Shown here: in pieces, positions 16,082 to 23,309 of the stretch
Layout: each line of letters begins with the position of its first letter
Numbering within the stretch: position 1 is the first letter of the stretch
Source: DATGKD01 sp035294855
Lineage (GTDB): Bacteria; Actinomycetota; Acidimicrobiia; Acidimicrobiales; UBA8190
Direction of reading: 5' to 3'
Assembly (NCBI GenBank): GCA_035294855.1
Contig: DATGKD010000102.1
Span: 1 to 23,309, forward strand
DNA length: 23,309 bases
Program-made: the position numbers and the translations under genes
Notes under the pieces: generated by a model
Seen by the model: the letters and a program-made list of their open reading frames with translations, nothing else
The model's database searches: none
Told to the model about the DNA's origin: nothing

Positions 16082-17569
16082 GTGACCGTGCGGATGTCCG
16101 CAGGCAGTCACAGCACGTCAGGTTCGAAGGGGACGGCCCGGGGGGCTCGGCGCAGGCGCCGGGGGGCGCGGCTCTACGTCGGGATGTTCATCGGAGGGTT
16201 CGTCGCGGCCGCCCTGTGGGTGCCGCTCCACCTCGCCTCCAACGCCAGTAAGTGGGAGACGGGCTTCTTCGTCAACTCACAGAAGGAGGCCGACGCCACG
16301 AGCACGGCGGGCCAGTACGGCGTCACGCTCCAGGACATCACCGTGTTCGCCTACAACAGCGGCACCGCGTACAGCGCGCCGCCCAGCCGCAACCTGCGCC
16401 TCATCCTCGGCGTGGGCGCGCTGTCGGACGCCCAGACCCAGACGATGGCGCAGAACCTCGTGAGCACCGGGCACGCCGACACCATCTGGCGGGTCATGTG
16501 GGAGCAGAACCAGGACGTGAACGGCTGGTTCAACAACTGGAACGAGCGGGCGTTCCCCAACCCCGCCGACTACATCGCCAAGTTCCAGCGCATCGTCACC
16601 GTCGCCCGGTCGGTGCCGGGCCAGCACTTCGCGTTCGTGTGGAACCCCGACAGCGGCGAGTGGAGCAACAACCACGCCGCCGGCCGGACCAACACCGACA
16701 CCTACCCCGGCCGCTCGTACGTCGACTGGCTGGGCATCGACGCATACGACAACGCGAACGTCATGTCGAACGTGGGCCGATGGCTGAGCTTTTCGCAGCA
16801 GCAGAACCTGCCGGTGATCTTCCCGGAATGGGGCCTGAACGGCAACGACGACCCGGGCTTCATCGACAACATGGCCAACCTCATGGCCAACCCGGCCAAC
16901 AAGGTGGTCGACCAGGCGTACTTCGACTTCAAGGGCCAGATCAACTCCTGGCTCGGCGACTTCCCGAACGCGGCCGCCGCGTACAAGCGCGACTTCGGCG
17001 GCAACGGAGCGGGAACGCCTGCGGCGCCTTCGCCCGCACCGGCCCCCGCCCCGGCCCCGGCCCCGGCGCCCGCACCGGCCCCGGCGCCCGCACCGGCCCC
17101 TGCGCCAGTCCCCGCACCGGCGCCGGCGCCCAAGCCGACACCGCCACCGCCGGCTCCGGTCATCCCGGCCCTGCCGCCCATATCGGCCGCACCGTCCATC
17201 GCGGCGCCCGCGCACGCCGCGGCTCCGGCGCCTTCCACGCACGTGGTGCTGTCGCCGTCGAGTGCCTCGTCGACCCTGCGCGCCCTGACCGGGGCCGGTG
17301 CGGGCTCAGCCGCACCACCCGCGCCGGCAGCGGGGGCGTCGGCGACGGGCCTGTCGGGCCGACCGGCACCGACGCCGGCCACGCCGACGCACAGCGCGCC
17401 GACGCAGTACCTGCAGGAGGCCGGGGCGAAGGGACTGCTCGGCGGCTTCAACATGCTCGGCATCGCCGGCATGTTCCTCCTGGGCGGGCTCCTGGGGATG
17501 GCTCTGGCCATGCGCCCGGGCCCCCGGCCGGCCGGGCGCGGACAGCACCTGGCGCCCAGCCCGATCTGA
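16082..17569 (+). CDS. GH26-like glycosidase anchored by N- and C-terminal membrane segments
   Basis: The 495-residue protein starts at GTG 16082 (GGAG 7 nt upstream; GTG 16088 and ATG 16094 are alternatives). A basic stretch (RRRRR, 23-27) precedes TM1 (31-51), so the following domain is outside the cell. The domain at about 55-305 resembles GH26 beta-mannanase-type enzymes: acid/base Glu141 in RVMWEQNQDVNGWF, WLGIDAYDN (216-224), and nucleophile Glu249 in PVIFPEWGLN. A Pro-Ala run (313-350) and further Pro/Ala/Ser/Thr-rich sequence form a long linker, followed by a second membrane helix (about 452-476) and a short basic tail. No LPxTG signal is present. Substrate is unknown; a mannan- or cell-surface glycan is plausible. 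A terminator follows directly. Confidence 0.87.
   Translation: MTVRMSAGSHSTSGSKGTARGARRRRRGARLYVGMFIGGFVAAALWVPLHLASNASKWETGFFVNSQKEADATSTAGQYGVTLQDITVFAYNSGTAYSAPPSRNLRLILGVGALSDAQTQTMAQNLVSTGHADTIWRVMWEQNQDVNGWFNNWNERAFPNPADYIAKFQRIVTVARSVPGQHFAFVWNPDSGEWSNNHAAGRTNTDTYPGRSYVDWLGIDAYDNANVMSNVGRWLSFSQQQNLPVIFPEWGLNGNDDPGFIDNMANLMANPANKVVDQAYFDFKGQINSWLGDFPNAAAAYKRDFGGNGAGTPAAPSPAPAPAPAPAPAPAPAPAPAPAPAPVPAPAPAPKPTPPPPAPVIPALPPISAAPSIAAPAHAAAPAPSTHVVLSPSSASSTLRALTGAGAGSAAPPAPAAGASATGLSGRPAPTPATPTHSAPTQYLQEAGAKGLLGGFNMLGIAGMFLLGGLLGMALAMRPGPRPAGRGQHLAPSPI
17018..17131 (+). repeat. Pro-Ala coding repeat (PAPA linker)
   Basis: A near-perfect alternation of Pro and Ala codons (CCG/CCC with GCC/GCG) encodes residues 313-350 of the GH26-like protein. 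Such stiff linkers span the cell wall. The repetitive DNA may vary in length between strains by slippage in 6-base steps without breaking the frame. Confidence 0.85.
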
Positions 17570-17570
17570 T

Positions 17571-17610
17571 CGCGATGACCCCGGCGGCGTAACCCGCCGG
17601 GGTCATCGCG
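17571..17610. terminator. Bidirectional terminator
   Basis: A perfect 17-bp inverted repeat (17571-17587 with 17594-17610) with a 6-base loop lies one base after the stop of the GH26-like gene and three bases before the end of the convergent ABC-2 permease gene. It is the strongest hairpin in the window and would act on both strands. There is no long T-tract. Confidence 0.9.
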
Positions 17611-17613
17611 GCA

Positions 17614-18477
17614 TCACCCCAGACGCTTCAGTCGCCCGGTCTTCTTCGCCCATCGTTCGGCGGCGGCGAACAACGCCAGCGAGGCCGGCACCATCACCAC
17701 GCCGAACACCACGAGGATGGCGAGCGTCCGCAGCTGGTGGGCGACGGACGACCCGTCGATCACCGCAGCACGCACCCCCCGCAACAGGTACGTGGCGGGC
17801 GAGAGGTGGGCGGCCGCCTGCAGCCAACCGGGGAGGATGTCGATCCCGTAATAGACCCCCGACACGAGCAGCACGAGCGCCTGGACCATAAAGGACATCT
17901 GCTCGCCGCGCTCGGGATAGAGCATCGGCAAGATGGCCGTGCAGATGCCGAGGCCCACGAGGCTGACGCTCCCCACCACCACGACGAGCGCCGCCGTCGG
18001 CCAGTCGGCGTGCTCCAGGTTGATGCGAAAGAATGGCAGCGAGCACGCCAGGATCAACGCGGTCCGGATCGTGGCGTGCAGGACGGCGAACACCGACATC
18101 CCCAGGAGATGCACGACGCGCGACACCGGCGTCATGAACGTGTGCTCGATCGTCCCCTCCCAGCGCTCCCACATGATCACCAGGCTCATGTCGTCGAGGA
18201 TGGCGGACAAATACGCCCACGCCAGCGTCCCGATCAGCAGGAACAGCGTCAGGTCGCGGACATGTGCCGGGTCGGCAAGACCCGTGCGCCCCGCCTCCTT
18301 GGCGATGAACGTGATCGCGAGCGTGTTGACCACGCCGTAGACGAGCCAGACGAGCTCCCACGCCCAGTAGCGCTTCCACAGATTCGTCTGGCGCTCGACG
18401 AAGGCCCACCCGAGCGCGACGCGTCGCGGCTTCGCCCGGCGCGGCACGAGCCCCACGGTTCCCCTAGCCGTCGTCAT
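17614..18477 (-). CDS. ABC-2 type exporter permease
   Basis: The 287-residue protein starts at ATG 18477, inside the ATPase gene (14-base overlap, translational coupling). It has the six-helix ABC-2 layout: a cytoplasmic N-terminal amphipathic segment (LGWAFVERQTNLWKRYWAWEL), TM1 VYGVVNTLAITFI, TM2 LFLLIGTLAWAYLSAI, the membrane-interface motif WERWEGTIEHTFMTPVSRVVHLLG typical of ABC-2 permeases, TM3-TM4, then SGVYYGIDILPGWLQAAAHLSPATYLLRGVRAAV between TM5 and TM6. Together with the upstream ATPase it would form a drug-, lipid- or polysaccharide-exporting pump. The substrate is unknown. Confidence 0.93.
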   Translation of the reverse strand: MTTARGTVGLVPRRAKPRRVALGWAFVERQTNLWKRYWAWELVWLVYGVVNTLAITFIAKEAGRTGLADPAHVRDLTLFLLIGTLAWAYLSAILDDMSLVIMWERWEGTIEHTFMTPVSRVVHLLGMSVFAVLHATIRTALILACSLPFFRINLEHADWPTAALVVVVGSVSLVGLGICTAILPMLYPERGEQMSFMVQALVLLVSGVYYGIDILPGWLQAAAHLSPATYLLRGVRAAVIDGSSVAHQLRTLAILVVFGVVMVPASLALFAAAERWAKKTGRLKRLG

Positions 18478-19339
18478 CGGATTCCTCGTCTTCTTCGATC
18501 TCACGCCCGGTGAGCTCCATGAACACCGACTCCATGTCCACCTCGGCCACCCCGCGTCGGGCGGCGACCTGACGTCGAAGCTCCGTCGGTGTCCCTTCGG
18601 CCACGATGCGGCCGCCCGCCAGGAAGGCGATCCGGTCGCACAGCAGCTCGGCCTCCTCCATGTCATGGGTGGTGAGGAGGATGGCCACGTCATCGCGCTC
18701 GCGAACCTCGGTGAGAAAGGCCTGAACGTCGCGCCGCGAACGGGGATCGAGGCCGGTCGTCGGCTCGTCGAGCAGCATGAGACGCGGCGAGGTCAGAAAG
18801 GCGCGCGCGATGGCCACCTTCTGCTGCTGGCCGCGCGACATCCGCAGCATCGGCTCGTCGACCTTGGCGGGCTCGAGTCCGAGCCGGCGCAGGATCCGGT
18901 CGCTGCGCGCCCGCACCTCGGGTCCGGGGAGTCCGTAGGTGCGCCCGAAGAACAGGAGGTTCTCCATCGGTGACATCGCCCGGAAGAACGACGGGTCGGC
19001 GGAGACGCGATTGAGCAACGGCCGAACCGACAGCGGCTCGTGCAGGGCGTCGCGCCCGAAGACCAACACCTCGCCTGCGTCCGGGATGAGCAGGGTCGAC
19101 AGCACACGGACCAACGTCGACTTGCCCGAGCCGTTGGAGCCGATGATGCCGAAGATCTCGCCCGCCCCGACGCGAAAGGACACGTCGTCGACGGCGGTGT
19201 GCTGTCGGCGCACCGGCACCCGGCCCCGCCCCGGGGCGCGCCAGGCCCGCCGCTTGAACCGCTTGGTGACGCCCCGGACGTCGAGGGCGACCGTCTGCTC
19301 CACCGCGCCCCGATCGGGCGCCGCCAGGGATGAGCCCAT
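18464..19339 (-). CDS. ABC-2 exporter ATP-binding protein
   Basis: The 291-residue protein starts at ATG 19339, chosen for the ribosome-binding site GAGGAG seven bases upstream (a GTG 15 bases earlier would start on that site). Motifs: Walker A GSNGSGKST (67-75), signature LRMSRGQQQKVAIARA (165-180, MSRGQ instead of LSGGQ), Walker B RLMLLDEPTTGLDP (186-199) and H-loop LLTTHDMEEAELL. A basic insertion of about 20 residues (KRRAWRAPGRGRVPVRRQ) interrupts the first beta-sheet before TAVDDVSF. The C-terminus is strongly acidic (EIEEDEESDDDG). It drives the permease encoded directly downstream. Its ribosome-binding site lies in one arm of a long inverted repeat (19347-19431), suggesting control of translation. 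Confidence 0.94.
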   Translation of the reverse strand: MGSSLAAPDRGAVEQTVALDVRGVTKRFKRRAWRAPGRGRVPVRRQHTAVDDVSFRVGAGEIFGIIGSNGSGKSTLVRVLSTLLIPDAGEVLVFGRDALHEPLSVRPLLNRVSADPSFFRAMSPMENLLFFGRTYGLPGPEVRARSDRILRRLGLEPAKVDEPMLRMSRGQQQKVAIARAFLTSPRLMLLDEPTTGLDPRSRRDVQAFLTEVRERDDVAILLTTHDMEEAELLCDRIAFLAGGRIVAEGTPTELRRQVAARRGVAEVDMESVFMELTGREIEEDEESDDDG

Positions 19340-19346
19340 CCCAAAT

Positions 19347-19431
19347 CTCCTCACTCACGAAACCAGCCGGGCGGCGGGGCGCGACCTGGCGCCCCGGATC
19401 AGAGGATCCGGACCGCTCGTCGAGTGAGGAG
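19347..19431 (-). promoter_or_regulatory. Structured 5' leader that can mask the RBS of the ABC-2 operon
   Basis: On the minus-strand transcript, CTCCTCACTC (19431-19422) is perfectly complementary to GAGTGAGGAG (19356-19347), which contains the ribosome-binding site of the ATPase gene starting at 19339. Between the arms two further hairpins can form: CCGGATC/GATCCGG (19411-19405 with 19400-19394, 4-base loop) and CGGGGCGC/GCGCCCCG (19396-19389 with 19382-19375, 6-base loop), which share three bases and partly compete. This layout resembles a translational riboswitch or attenuator. It matches no class I know, and transcription through the whole element is assumed, not shown. Confidence 0.5.
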
Positions 19432-19535
19432 GGGCCCGGACCTAAGGAACGAAGTGGTCCGTCATGGCCTGCGACGGTACCAGAGGGCCCGGGCCCGCCA
19501 TGGCGGAGTACGCCCGGGGGCGAGATGATTGGTGC

Positions 19536-20552
19536 GTGGGGCACGGGGGTCCGGGAGACGAAGGCGTCGCGCCTCTGTGGCTCCCCGGGTTCAATCCCCC
19601 GCCGCGTCGACGATCCCCGCGCCATCGGCCGAGCACCGGCGCCACCGCGCTGGTGATCGTGGTGGCGGTCGCCGCCCTCGCGGCGGGCTCCGCGGTGGCG
19701 CTCGTGGGCGTGGGGGCGCCGTCGGGCCATCATCCCAGCGCCTCGCACCGAGCCGCCGCGCACCGGTCGCCGCCGCGCACCGTCATTCCCGCGGCGCCGC
19801 CGACGTCGGCGGCTCCCACTCCGAGTTCGACCGCCGCGCCGAGCGGCGGTGGTGGCGGCGGCGGGGGGTCGTCCGCGAGCCGCTACGAAGTGACCTACGG
19901 GCGGCAGGTCGTGGCGGCCGTGCCGCTCAACAGCGGCGTGGTGGCGCCCATCACCGACCCGTCGGTCGTGGCCACGTTGCAGGTGCCGTCACTGCCCCTG
20001 TCGCCGTCGCCCGGCGCGCCCGCGGTGAAGAGCCTGGCGAACCCCAACTACCTGGGTGCCATCGTCGTCCTGCTCGTCACCGGGATCCAGGCCGATTGGG
20101 TGCAGGCCTACATCCCCATCCGCCCCAACGAGACCACGGCGTGGTTCCCGGCCGCGGACGTGACGCTGTCGTTCGCGCCGTGCCACATCGCCATCGGCAT
20201 CGGCGCCCACAAGCTCGTGCTCTATTGCGGCAACACGCAGGTGTTCACCGCGCCGGTGGCGACGGGCGCCCCCGACTCTCCCACCCCCACCGGGACGTAT
20301 TTCGTGGCGTACATCGTGAGGCTGACGGACCCGGGCGACGCCTACGGCCCCTACGCGTTCGGCACCTCGGCGTTCTCGAACACGTACTTCAGCTTCGAGG
20401 GCGGCCCGGGGCAGGTGGGCATCCACGGCACCAACCAGCCCTGGGTCATCGGCAGCTACGCGAGCCACGGCTGTGTCCGCCTCAACAACGGCGACATCAC
20501 CGCCCTCGCCCAACAGATCGTCCCCGGCACACCAGTGGTCATCTCCGGCTGA
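19536..20552 (+). CDS. L,D-transpeptidase (YkuD domain), membrane anchored
   Basis: The protein makes or edits 3-3 cross-links in peptidoglycan outside the membrane. From the chosen start it has 338 residues: a cytoplasmic Pro/Arg-rich tail (PPPRRRSPRHRP), TM at about 35-58, and a Ser/Pro/Ala-rich linker with a run of eight Gly (about 104-111). The C-terminal YkuD domain includes GTYFVAYIV, VGIHGTNQP (His297) and the catalytic SHGCVRLNNGDI (Cys313). An SH3-like segment (ADWVQAYIPIRPNETTAWFP) precedes the catalytic domain. GTG 19536 is preferred because coding bias weakens upstream and a GATGAT -10-like box ends six bases before it; in-frame ATGs at 19464 and 19500 are alternatives. It is divergent from the ABC-2 operon. 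Confidence 0.93.
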   Translation: MGHGGPGDEGVAPLWLPGFNPPPRRRSPRHRPSTGATALVIVVAVAALAAGSAVALVGVGAPSGHHPSASHRAAAHRSPPRTVIPAAPPTSAAPTPSSTAAPSGGGGGGGGSSASRYEVTYGRQVVAAVPLNSGVVAPITDPSVVATLQVPSLPLSPSPGAPAVKSLANPNYLGAIVVLLVTGIQADWVQAYIPIRPNETTAWFPAADVTLSFAPCHIAIGIGAHKLVLYCGNTQVFTAPVATGAPDSPTPTGTYFVAYIVRLTDPGDAYGPYAFGTSAFSNTYFSFEGGPGQVGIHGTNQPWVIGSYASHGCVRLNNGDITALAQQIVPGTPVVISG

Positions 20553-20628
20553 CCGGGCTCGGGCCGCTGGCGGCCAGGGGTGACACGTCGAGGGTGCCTG
20601 CCCGATCCGCCGGTCGTAGGATCGGGGC

Positions 20629-20689
20629 GCGGCCCCCCGGTGGGACTCGAGTAGTTCCCCAACCGCTTCGACGAGTACCGGGGGGCCGC
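20629..20689. promoter_or_regulatory. Long structured element upstream of the diguanylate cyclase
   Basis: A perfect 13-bp inverted repeat (20629-20641 with 20677-20689) encloses 35 bases. Inside, ACTCG (20645-20649) can extend the stem by pairing with CGAGT (20672-20676), or GGGACT (20642-20647) can pair with AGTTCCC (20653-20659, one bulge), so two folds compete. It lies 77 bases after the transpeptidase stop and 63 bases before the cyclase start. It could be the terminator of the former or a leader element of the latter. There is no T-tract, and it matches no known c-di-GMP riboswitch consensus. Confidence 0.55.
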
Positions 20690-20751
20690 ATCATCCGGCG
20701 GGAACGCTTCACCGGGTAAAGGCGGGGCCCGGTTGCGTCGATTTCCTTGGC

Positions 20752-22773
20752 ATGGCCTCCGGGCAGGACGCGCCGCGCGAGCTCAACAACTCGATGACCG
20801 GGGTGCTGCTCGGCTACGTGCGGCGGGCAGGAGGGGAAGACGCCCTGCGTGAGGTGCTCCGACGGGCGGGCGAAACCCGGCCCATCGAGGAGCTCGAGGA
20901 CACCGCCAACTGGAGCACCTACCAACAGGCCCTGGCGCTGTTCACCGAGTCGGCCGCCGTGCTCGAGGACCCGGCCGTGGGCCGCCGCGCCGGCGAGGAG
21001 CTGTTCAGCCGGTTCGCCGCGTCCGAGGTGGTCGAGTTGCTGCGGTCACTCGAGAGACCCAGCGAGGTGCTGCGGGTCATCACCGACGTCGCCTCCAAGC
21101 AGTCGACCATCACGACCATGGAGTGCCTCGAGGCCGACGACTTCCATGCGGTCGTGTCGGCCAAGACGACGACCCTCGTGCGGAGGAACCGCCTGTTCTG
21201 CGAGTACACCGCCGGAGTGGTCTCGGCGGTGCCCACGATCTTCGGCATGGCTCCCGGCACCGTCACCGAGACCGAGTGCCAAGCGCGCGGCGACGACCGC
21301 TGCATCTATCAACTGAACTGGGACCCGGACACCGCCACCGACGCGCACGCCAAGGTCCACTTCCTCAGCGCGCAGGTGAGCGCGCTGTCGACACGCTTCG
21401 AGGCGCTCGAGGCGATGGCCACCGAGCTCGCGTCGGTGAGCGACGTCGACCAGTCCCTCCACATCATCACGCAAAGGGCGTGCGTGGCCATCCGCGCGCC
21501 GCGCTTTCTCCTGGCGGTGCGGCTGCCGCGCGAGGAGCGACTGCGCATCCACCACATCGGTTTCGAGGACCATCAGGTGGAGCGGTTCGCAGCCGAGGTG
21601 CTCGCCGACCCGCCCGACGACCACGACGGCGCACGGCTCATCGTCGACGTGGCGTCCTCGTCGCACCGCTTCGGCCGCATCGCGGCGTTCCATCCTGAGG
21701 GCAGGCGCTTTCTGAACGAGGAGCGCCGGCTCTTCGAGGCTTACGCCGGGCACGCGGCGGCCGCGTTGGCGACGGCGGCCGCGCTCGACGACGCGCGCGA
21801 GCGCGCCCGGACCATCGGGGCCCTCTTCGACCTGGCGACGACCCTGTCGGAGGTGGGCACGGTGGGAGAGGTGGCCGACCGGTTGGCCACGGCGGTCCCC
21901 ACCGTGGCGGGGTGCGACGAGGCGTGCGTGTTCGTGTGGGAGCCGGGTGACGCATTGTTCGTCTGTCACGGCGGGGCGTCGCGGGTGGCCGCCGACCCCG
22001 CGCTCGTCGAGCGTCTCGCCGAGGAGCCCGGGCCGCTGGCCCTCAACCAGGTGGCCGGCGTGGGTCTCGCCGACCTGTCGAAGGTCACAGGATTCGAAAC
22101 GGGAGTCGTCACGCCCATCGTCGCCCGCGGCAACGTGCTCGGACTGGTGGCGGTGAGCGCCCACCACGACGTGCTCGACCCCTCGGCGCCGCAGGCGACC
22201 CGCCGGCGCCTGGAAGGCATGGCGCGCATCGCCGCCACCGCGTTCGACAACGCCCGGCTCCTCGACCAGATCCGGCACCAGGCGGGTCACGACCCGCTCA
22301 CCGGGCTCCCCAACAGCCGGCTCCTCGAGGAGCTGTTCACCGCCATCGTCACCCGCGGTGGGCGCGACCGGCGGCCGATCGGGCTCATGTTCGTCGACCT
22401 CGACTACTTCAAGACGGTCAACGACGAGTTGGGCCACCACGCCGGCGACGCCGTGCTGGTGGAGGTGAGCGAACGACTGCGAGTCGCCATCCGTTCGTGC
22501 GACACCGCCGGACGCCTGGGCGGCGACGAATTCGTGATCCTCCTCCCCGGCGTCGAGCAGGGCGAGGACCTGGAAGCGATCGCCAAGCGGGTCCTCGAGT
22601 TCGTCGAGCACCCGGTGACGGTCGGAACCGACAGCCTCCGGGTGTCCGCCAGCATCGGCATCGTGCTGTCGACGTCGCGTCACGAGACGTTCGAGACGCT
22701 CCTGCAGCGCGCCGACGCCGCGATGTACGAGGCCAAGGCGGGGGGACGGGCGCGCTACTGCGTCCGCGCCTGA
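20752..22773 (+). CDS. Diguanylate cyclase with V4R-like, two GAF and GGDEF domains
   Basis: The 673-residue protein is soluble. Residues 1-190 resemble the V4R/heme-NO-binding-like sensory fold: ANWSTYQQALALF, FCEYTAGVVSAVPTIFGM, then ETECQARGDDRCIYQL with Cys176 and Cys184 (a C-x3-G-x3-C pattern). Two GAF-type domains follow at about 215-345 and 355-505. The GGDEF domain (about 511-673) opens with HDPLTGLPN and has FVDLDYFKTVND (metal and base contacts) and an intact LGGDEFVILLP (GGDEF 590-594), so it should make cyclic di-GMP. An RxxD inhibitory site (R581-x-x-D584) lies five residues before it, indicating product inhibition. There is no EAL domain. The ATG at 20752 has no clear ribosome-binding site. 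The ligand of the sensory domains is unknown. Confidence 0.95.
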   Translation: MASGQDAPRELNNSMTGVLLGYVRRAGGEDALREVLRRAGETRPIEELEDTANWSTYQQALALFTESAAVLEDPAVGRRAGEELFSRFAASEVVELLRSLERPSEVLRVITDVASKQSTITTMECLEADDFHAVVSAKTTTLVRRNRLFCEYTAGVVSAVPTIFGMAPGTVTETECQARGDDRCIYQLNWDPDTATDAHAKVHFLSAQVSALSTRFEALEAMATELASVSDVDQSLHIITQRACVAIRAPRFLLAVRLPREERLRIHHIGFEDHQVERFAAEVLADPPDDHDGARLIVDVASSSHRFGRIAAFHPEGRRFLNEERRLFEAYAGHAAAALATAAALDDARERARTIGALFDLATTLSEVGTVGEVADRLATAVPTVAGCDEACVFVWEPGDALFVCHGGASRVAADPALVERLAEEPGPLALNQVAGVGLADLSKVTGFETGVVTPIVARGNVLGLVAVSAHHDVLDPSAPQATRRRLEGMARIAATAFDNARLLDQIRHQAGHDPLTGLPNSRLLEELFTAIVTRGGRDRRPIGLMFVDLDYFKTVNDELGHHAGDAVLVEVSERLRVAIRSCDTAGRLGGDEFVILLPGVEQGEDLEAIAKRVLEFVEHPVTVGTDSLRVSASIGIVLSTSRHETFETLLQRADAAMYEAKAGGRARYCVRA

Positions 22774-22783
22774 GGAGCTCAGG
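22769..22783. terminator. Small hairpin at the end of the diguanylate cyclase gene
   Basis: CCTGAG (22769-22774) and CTCAGG (22778-22783) form a 6-bp stem with a 3-base loop that includes the stop codon. It may be a weak terminator but could be chance. Confidence 0.3.
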
Positions 22784-22884
22784 TATCGCATCCGCCCGGA
22801 ACGGGTAGGCCCCGCGGGACGGCTCGTCGCGCTGTGCTACACCGGCGACAGGTGTGGGGCGGGCGGCTCCCCGGGAGGTGTGGC

Positions 22885-23309
22885 ATGTCCGAAGTCTCCG
22901 AACGGTACAAGCGGCTGTCCGACGCGTTCGCCGCCAAGATCGCGGCGGTGCCGGCAGACAAATGGTCGAGCCCGAGCCCGTGCTCGGAGTGGACCGCCCG
23001 CGACGTGGTGCGCCACGTGGTGTCGACCCAGGGGATGTTCCTCGGCTTCGTCGGACGTGAGATCGGCGAGATCCCGTCGGTGGACGACGACCCGGCCGGT
23101 GCGTGGGACGCGGCGCGCGCCCAGGTGCAGGCCGTCCTCGACGACCCCGAGCGCGCCTCGCAGGAGTTCGACGGGATCACGGGCCGGTCGACCTTCGAGG
23201 CGGCGGTCGGCCGGTTCCTGTGCATGGACCTCGTCGTCCACGGATGGGACCTGGCGCGCAGCGCCGGTCTCGACGAGCGCATCGCGCCGGAGGACGTGGG
23301 GCGGGTCCG
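22885..23309 (+). CDS. DinB/maleylpyruvate-isomerase-type metal-binding protein (TIGR03086-like), partial
   Basis: The gene runs off the right edge; 141 complete codons are visible. The ATG at 22885 follows a good ribosome-binding site (GGGAGG, 6 nt). The N-terminus SERYKRLSDAFAAKIAAVP, then PCSEWTARDVVRHVVSTQG (His44 a probable metal ligand) and CMDLVVHGWDLARSAG (second His) are hallmarks of the actinobacterial four-helix DinB-like family that includes mycothiol-dependent maleylpyruvate isomerase. Members of the TIGR03086 branch are mostly uncharacterised, so the exact reaction is unknown; thiol-dependent detoxification or isomerisation is inferred. The preceding 110 bases hold a possible -10 box (TACACC near 22838) and little else. 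Confidence 0.88.
   Translation, partial: MSEVSERYKRLSDAFAAKIAAVPADKWSSPSPCSEWTARDVVRHVVSTQGMFLGFVGREIGEIPSVDDDPAGAWDAARAQVQAVLDDPERASQEFDGITGRSTFEAAVGRFLCMDLVVHGWDLARSAGLDERIAPEDVGRV

Noticed and set aside
17018..17131. CRISPR or satellite-like repeat
   Set aside because: The repetition is explained by alternating Pro and Ala codons in frame; there are no spacers.
16277..17242. Minus-strand frame rich in Gly/Arg opposite the GH26-like gene
   Set aside because: The low-complexity Gly/Arg runs are the complement of the Pro-Ala linker; there is no independent evidence of coding.
19583..19600. tRNA T-arm-like sequence GGGTTCAATCCCC
   Set aside because: It lies inside the coding start of the L,D-transpeptidase (WLPGFNPPP). 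No matching acceptor stem, D arm or anticodon arm can be laid out upstream.
20553..20751. c-di-GMP riboswitch before the GGDEF gene
   Set aside because: The conserved core bases of the GEMM-I and GEMM-II classes are not visible; only generic hairpins are present.

Overview
The window is about 70% G+C. Strong G/C bias at third codon positions, frequent GTG starts, apparent leaderless starts and the protein families present all point to a free-living Actinomycetota. Those families include a mycobacterial FadD17-type ligase, a mycothiol-dependent-isomerase-type DinB fold, and secreted beta-helix proteins. An Acidimicrobiia-like lineage is my guess and is not proven by the sequence. The acid-peptidase (G1) family fits an acidic or soil habitat. 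I see no rRNA, tRNA, CRISPR array, insertion sequence, phage gene or origin. No gene-free stretch exceeds 300 bases.

Left part (1-7 kb): the tail of an unidentified gene ends at a strong terminator. It is followed by a secreted beta-helix protein (minus), a divergent ketol-acid-reductoisomerase-like protein (plus), a secreted G1 glutamic peptidase (minus), an acyl-CoA ligase (plus), a MerR regulator with its own 19-bp-spacer operator (minus), and a flavodiiron-like metallo-beta-lactamase-fold protein (minus).

Centre (7-12.5 kb): a tightly coupled minus-strand operon, marR - ABC exporter A - ABC exporter B, whose reading frames overlap by 4 and 1 nt. A perfect 13-bp palindrome lies on its promoter. 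The two ABC halves are asymmetric and together predict one degenerate and one consensus ATP site. A four-repeat membrane protein is transcribed divergently and is followed by what looks like a gene remnant or frameshifted tail.

Right part (12.5-23.3 kb): an orphan sensor histidine kinase sits just downstream of a second secreted beta-helix protein (minus). A double-membrane-anchored GH26-like glycosidase is divergent from that pair and shares an inverted-repeat control region. A two-gene ABC-2 exporter (minus) has a ribosome-binding site that can be masked by a long hairpin leader. An L,D-transpeptidase, a V4R/GAF/GAF/GGDEF diguanylate cyclase and the start of a DinB/maleylpyruvate-isomerase-type protein complete the window. 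The overall theme is cell envelope and surface biology: secreted hydrolases and beta-helix proteins, wall cross-linking, drug or lipid export, and signalling.

The observations most worth following up are the KARI-like protein that has lost its catalytic His and Lys, the fourfold W-x9-G-x4-D repeat membrane protein, the RBS-masking leader of the ABC-2 operon, and the structured element upstream of the diguanylate cyclase.
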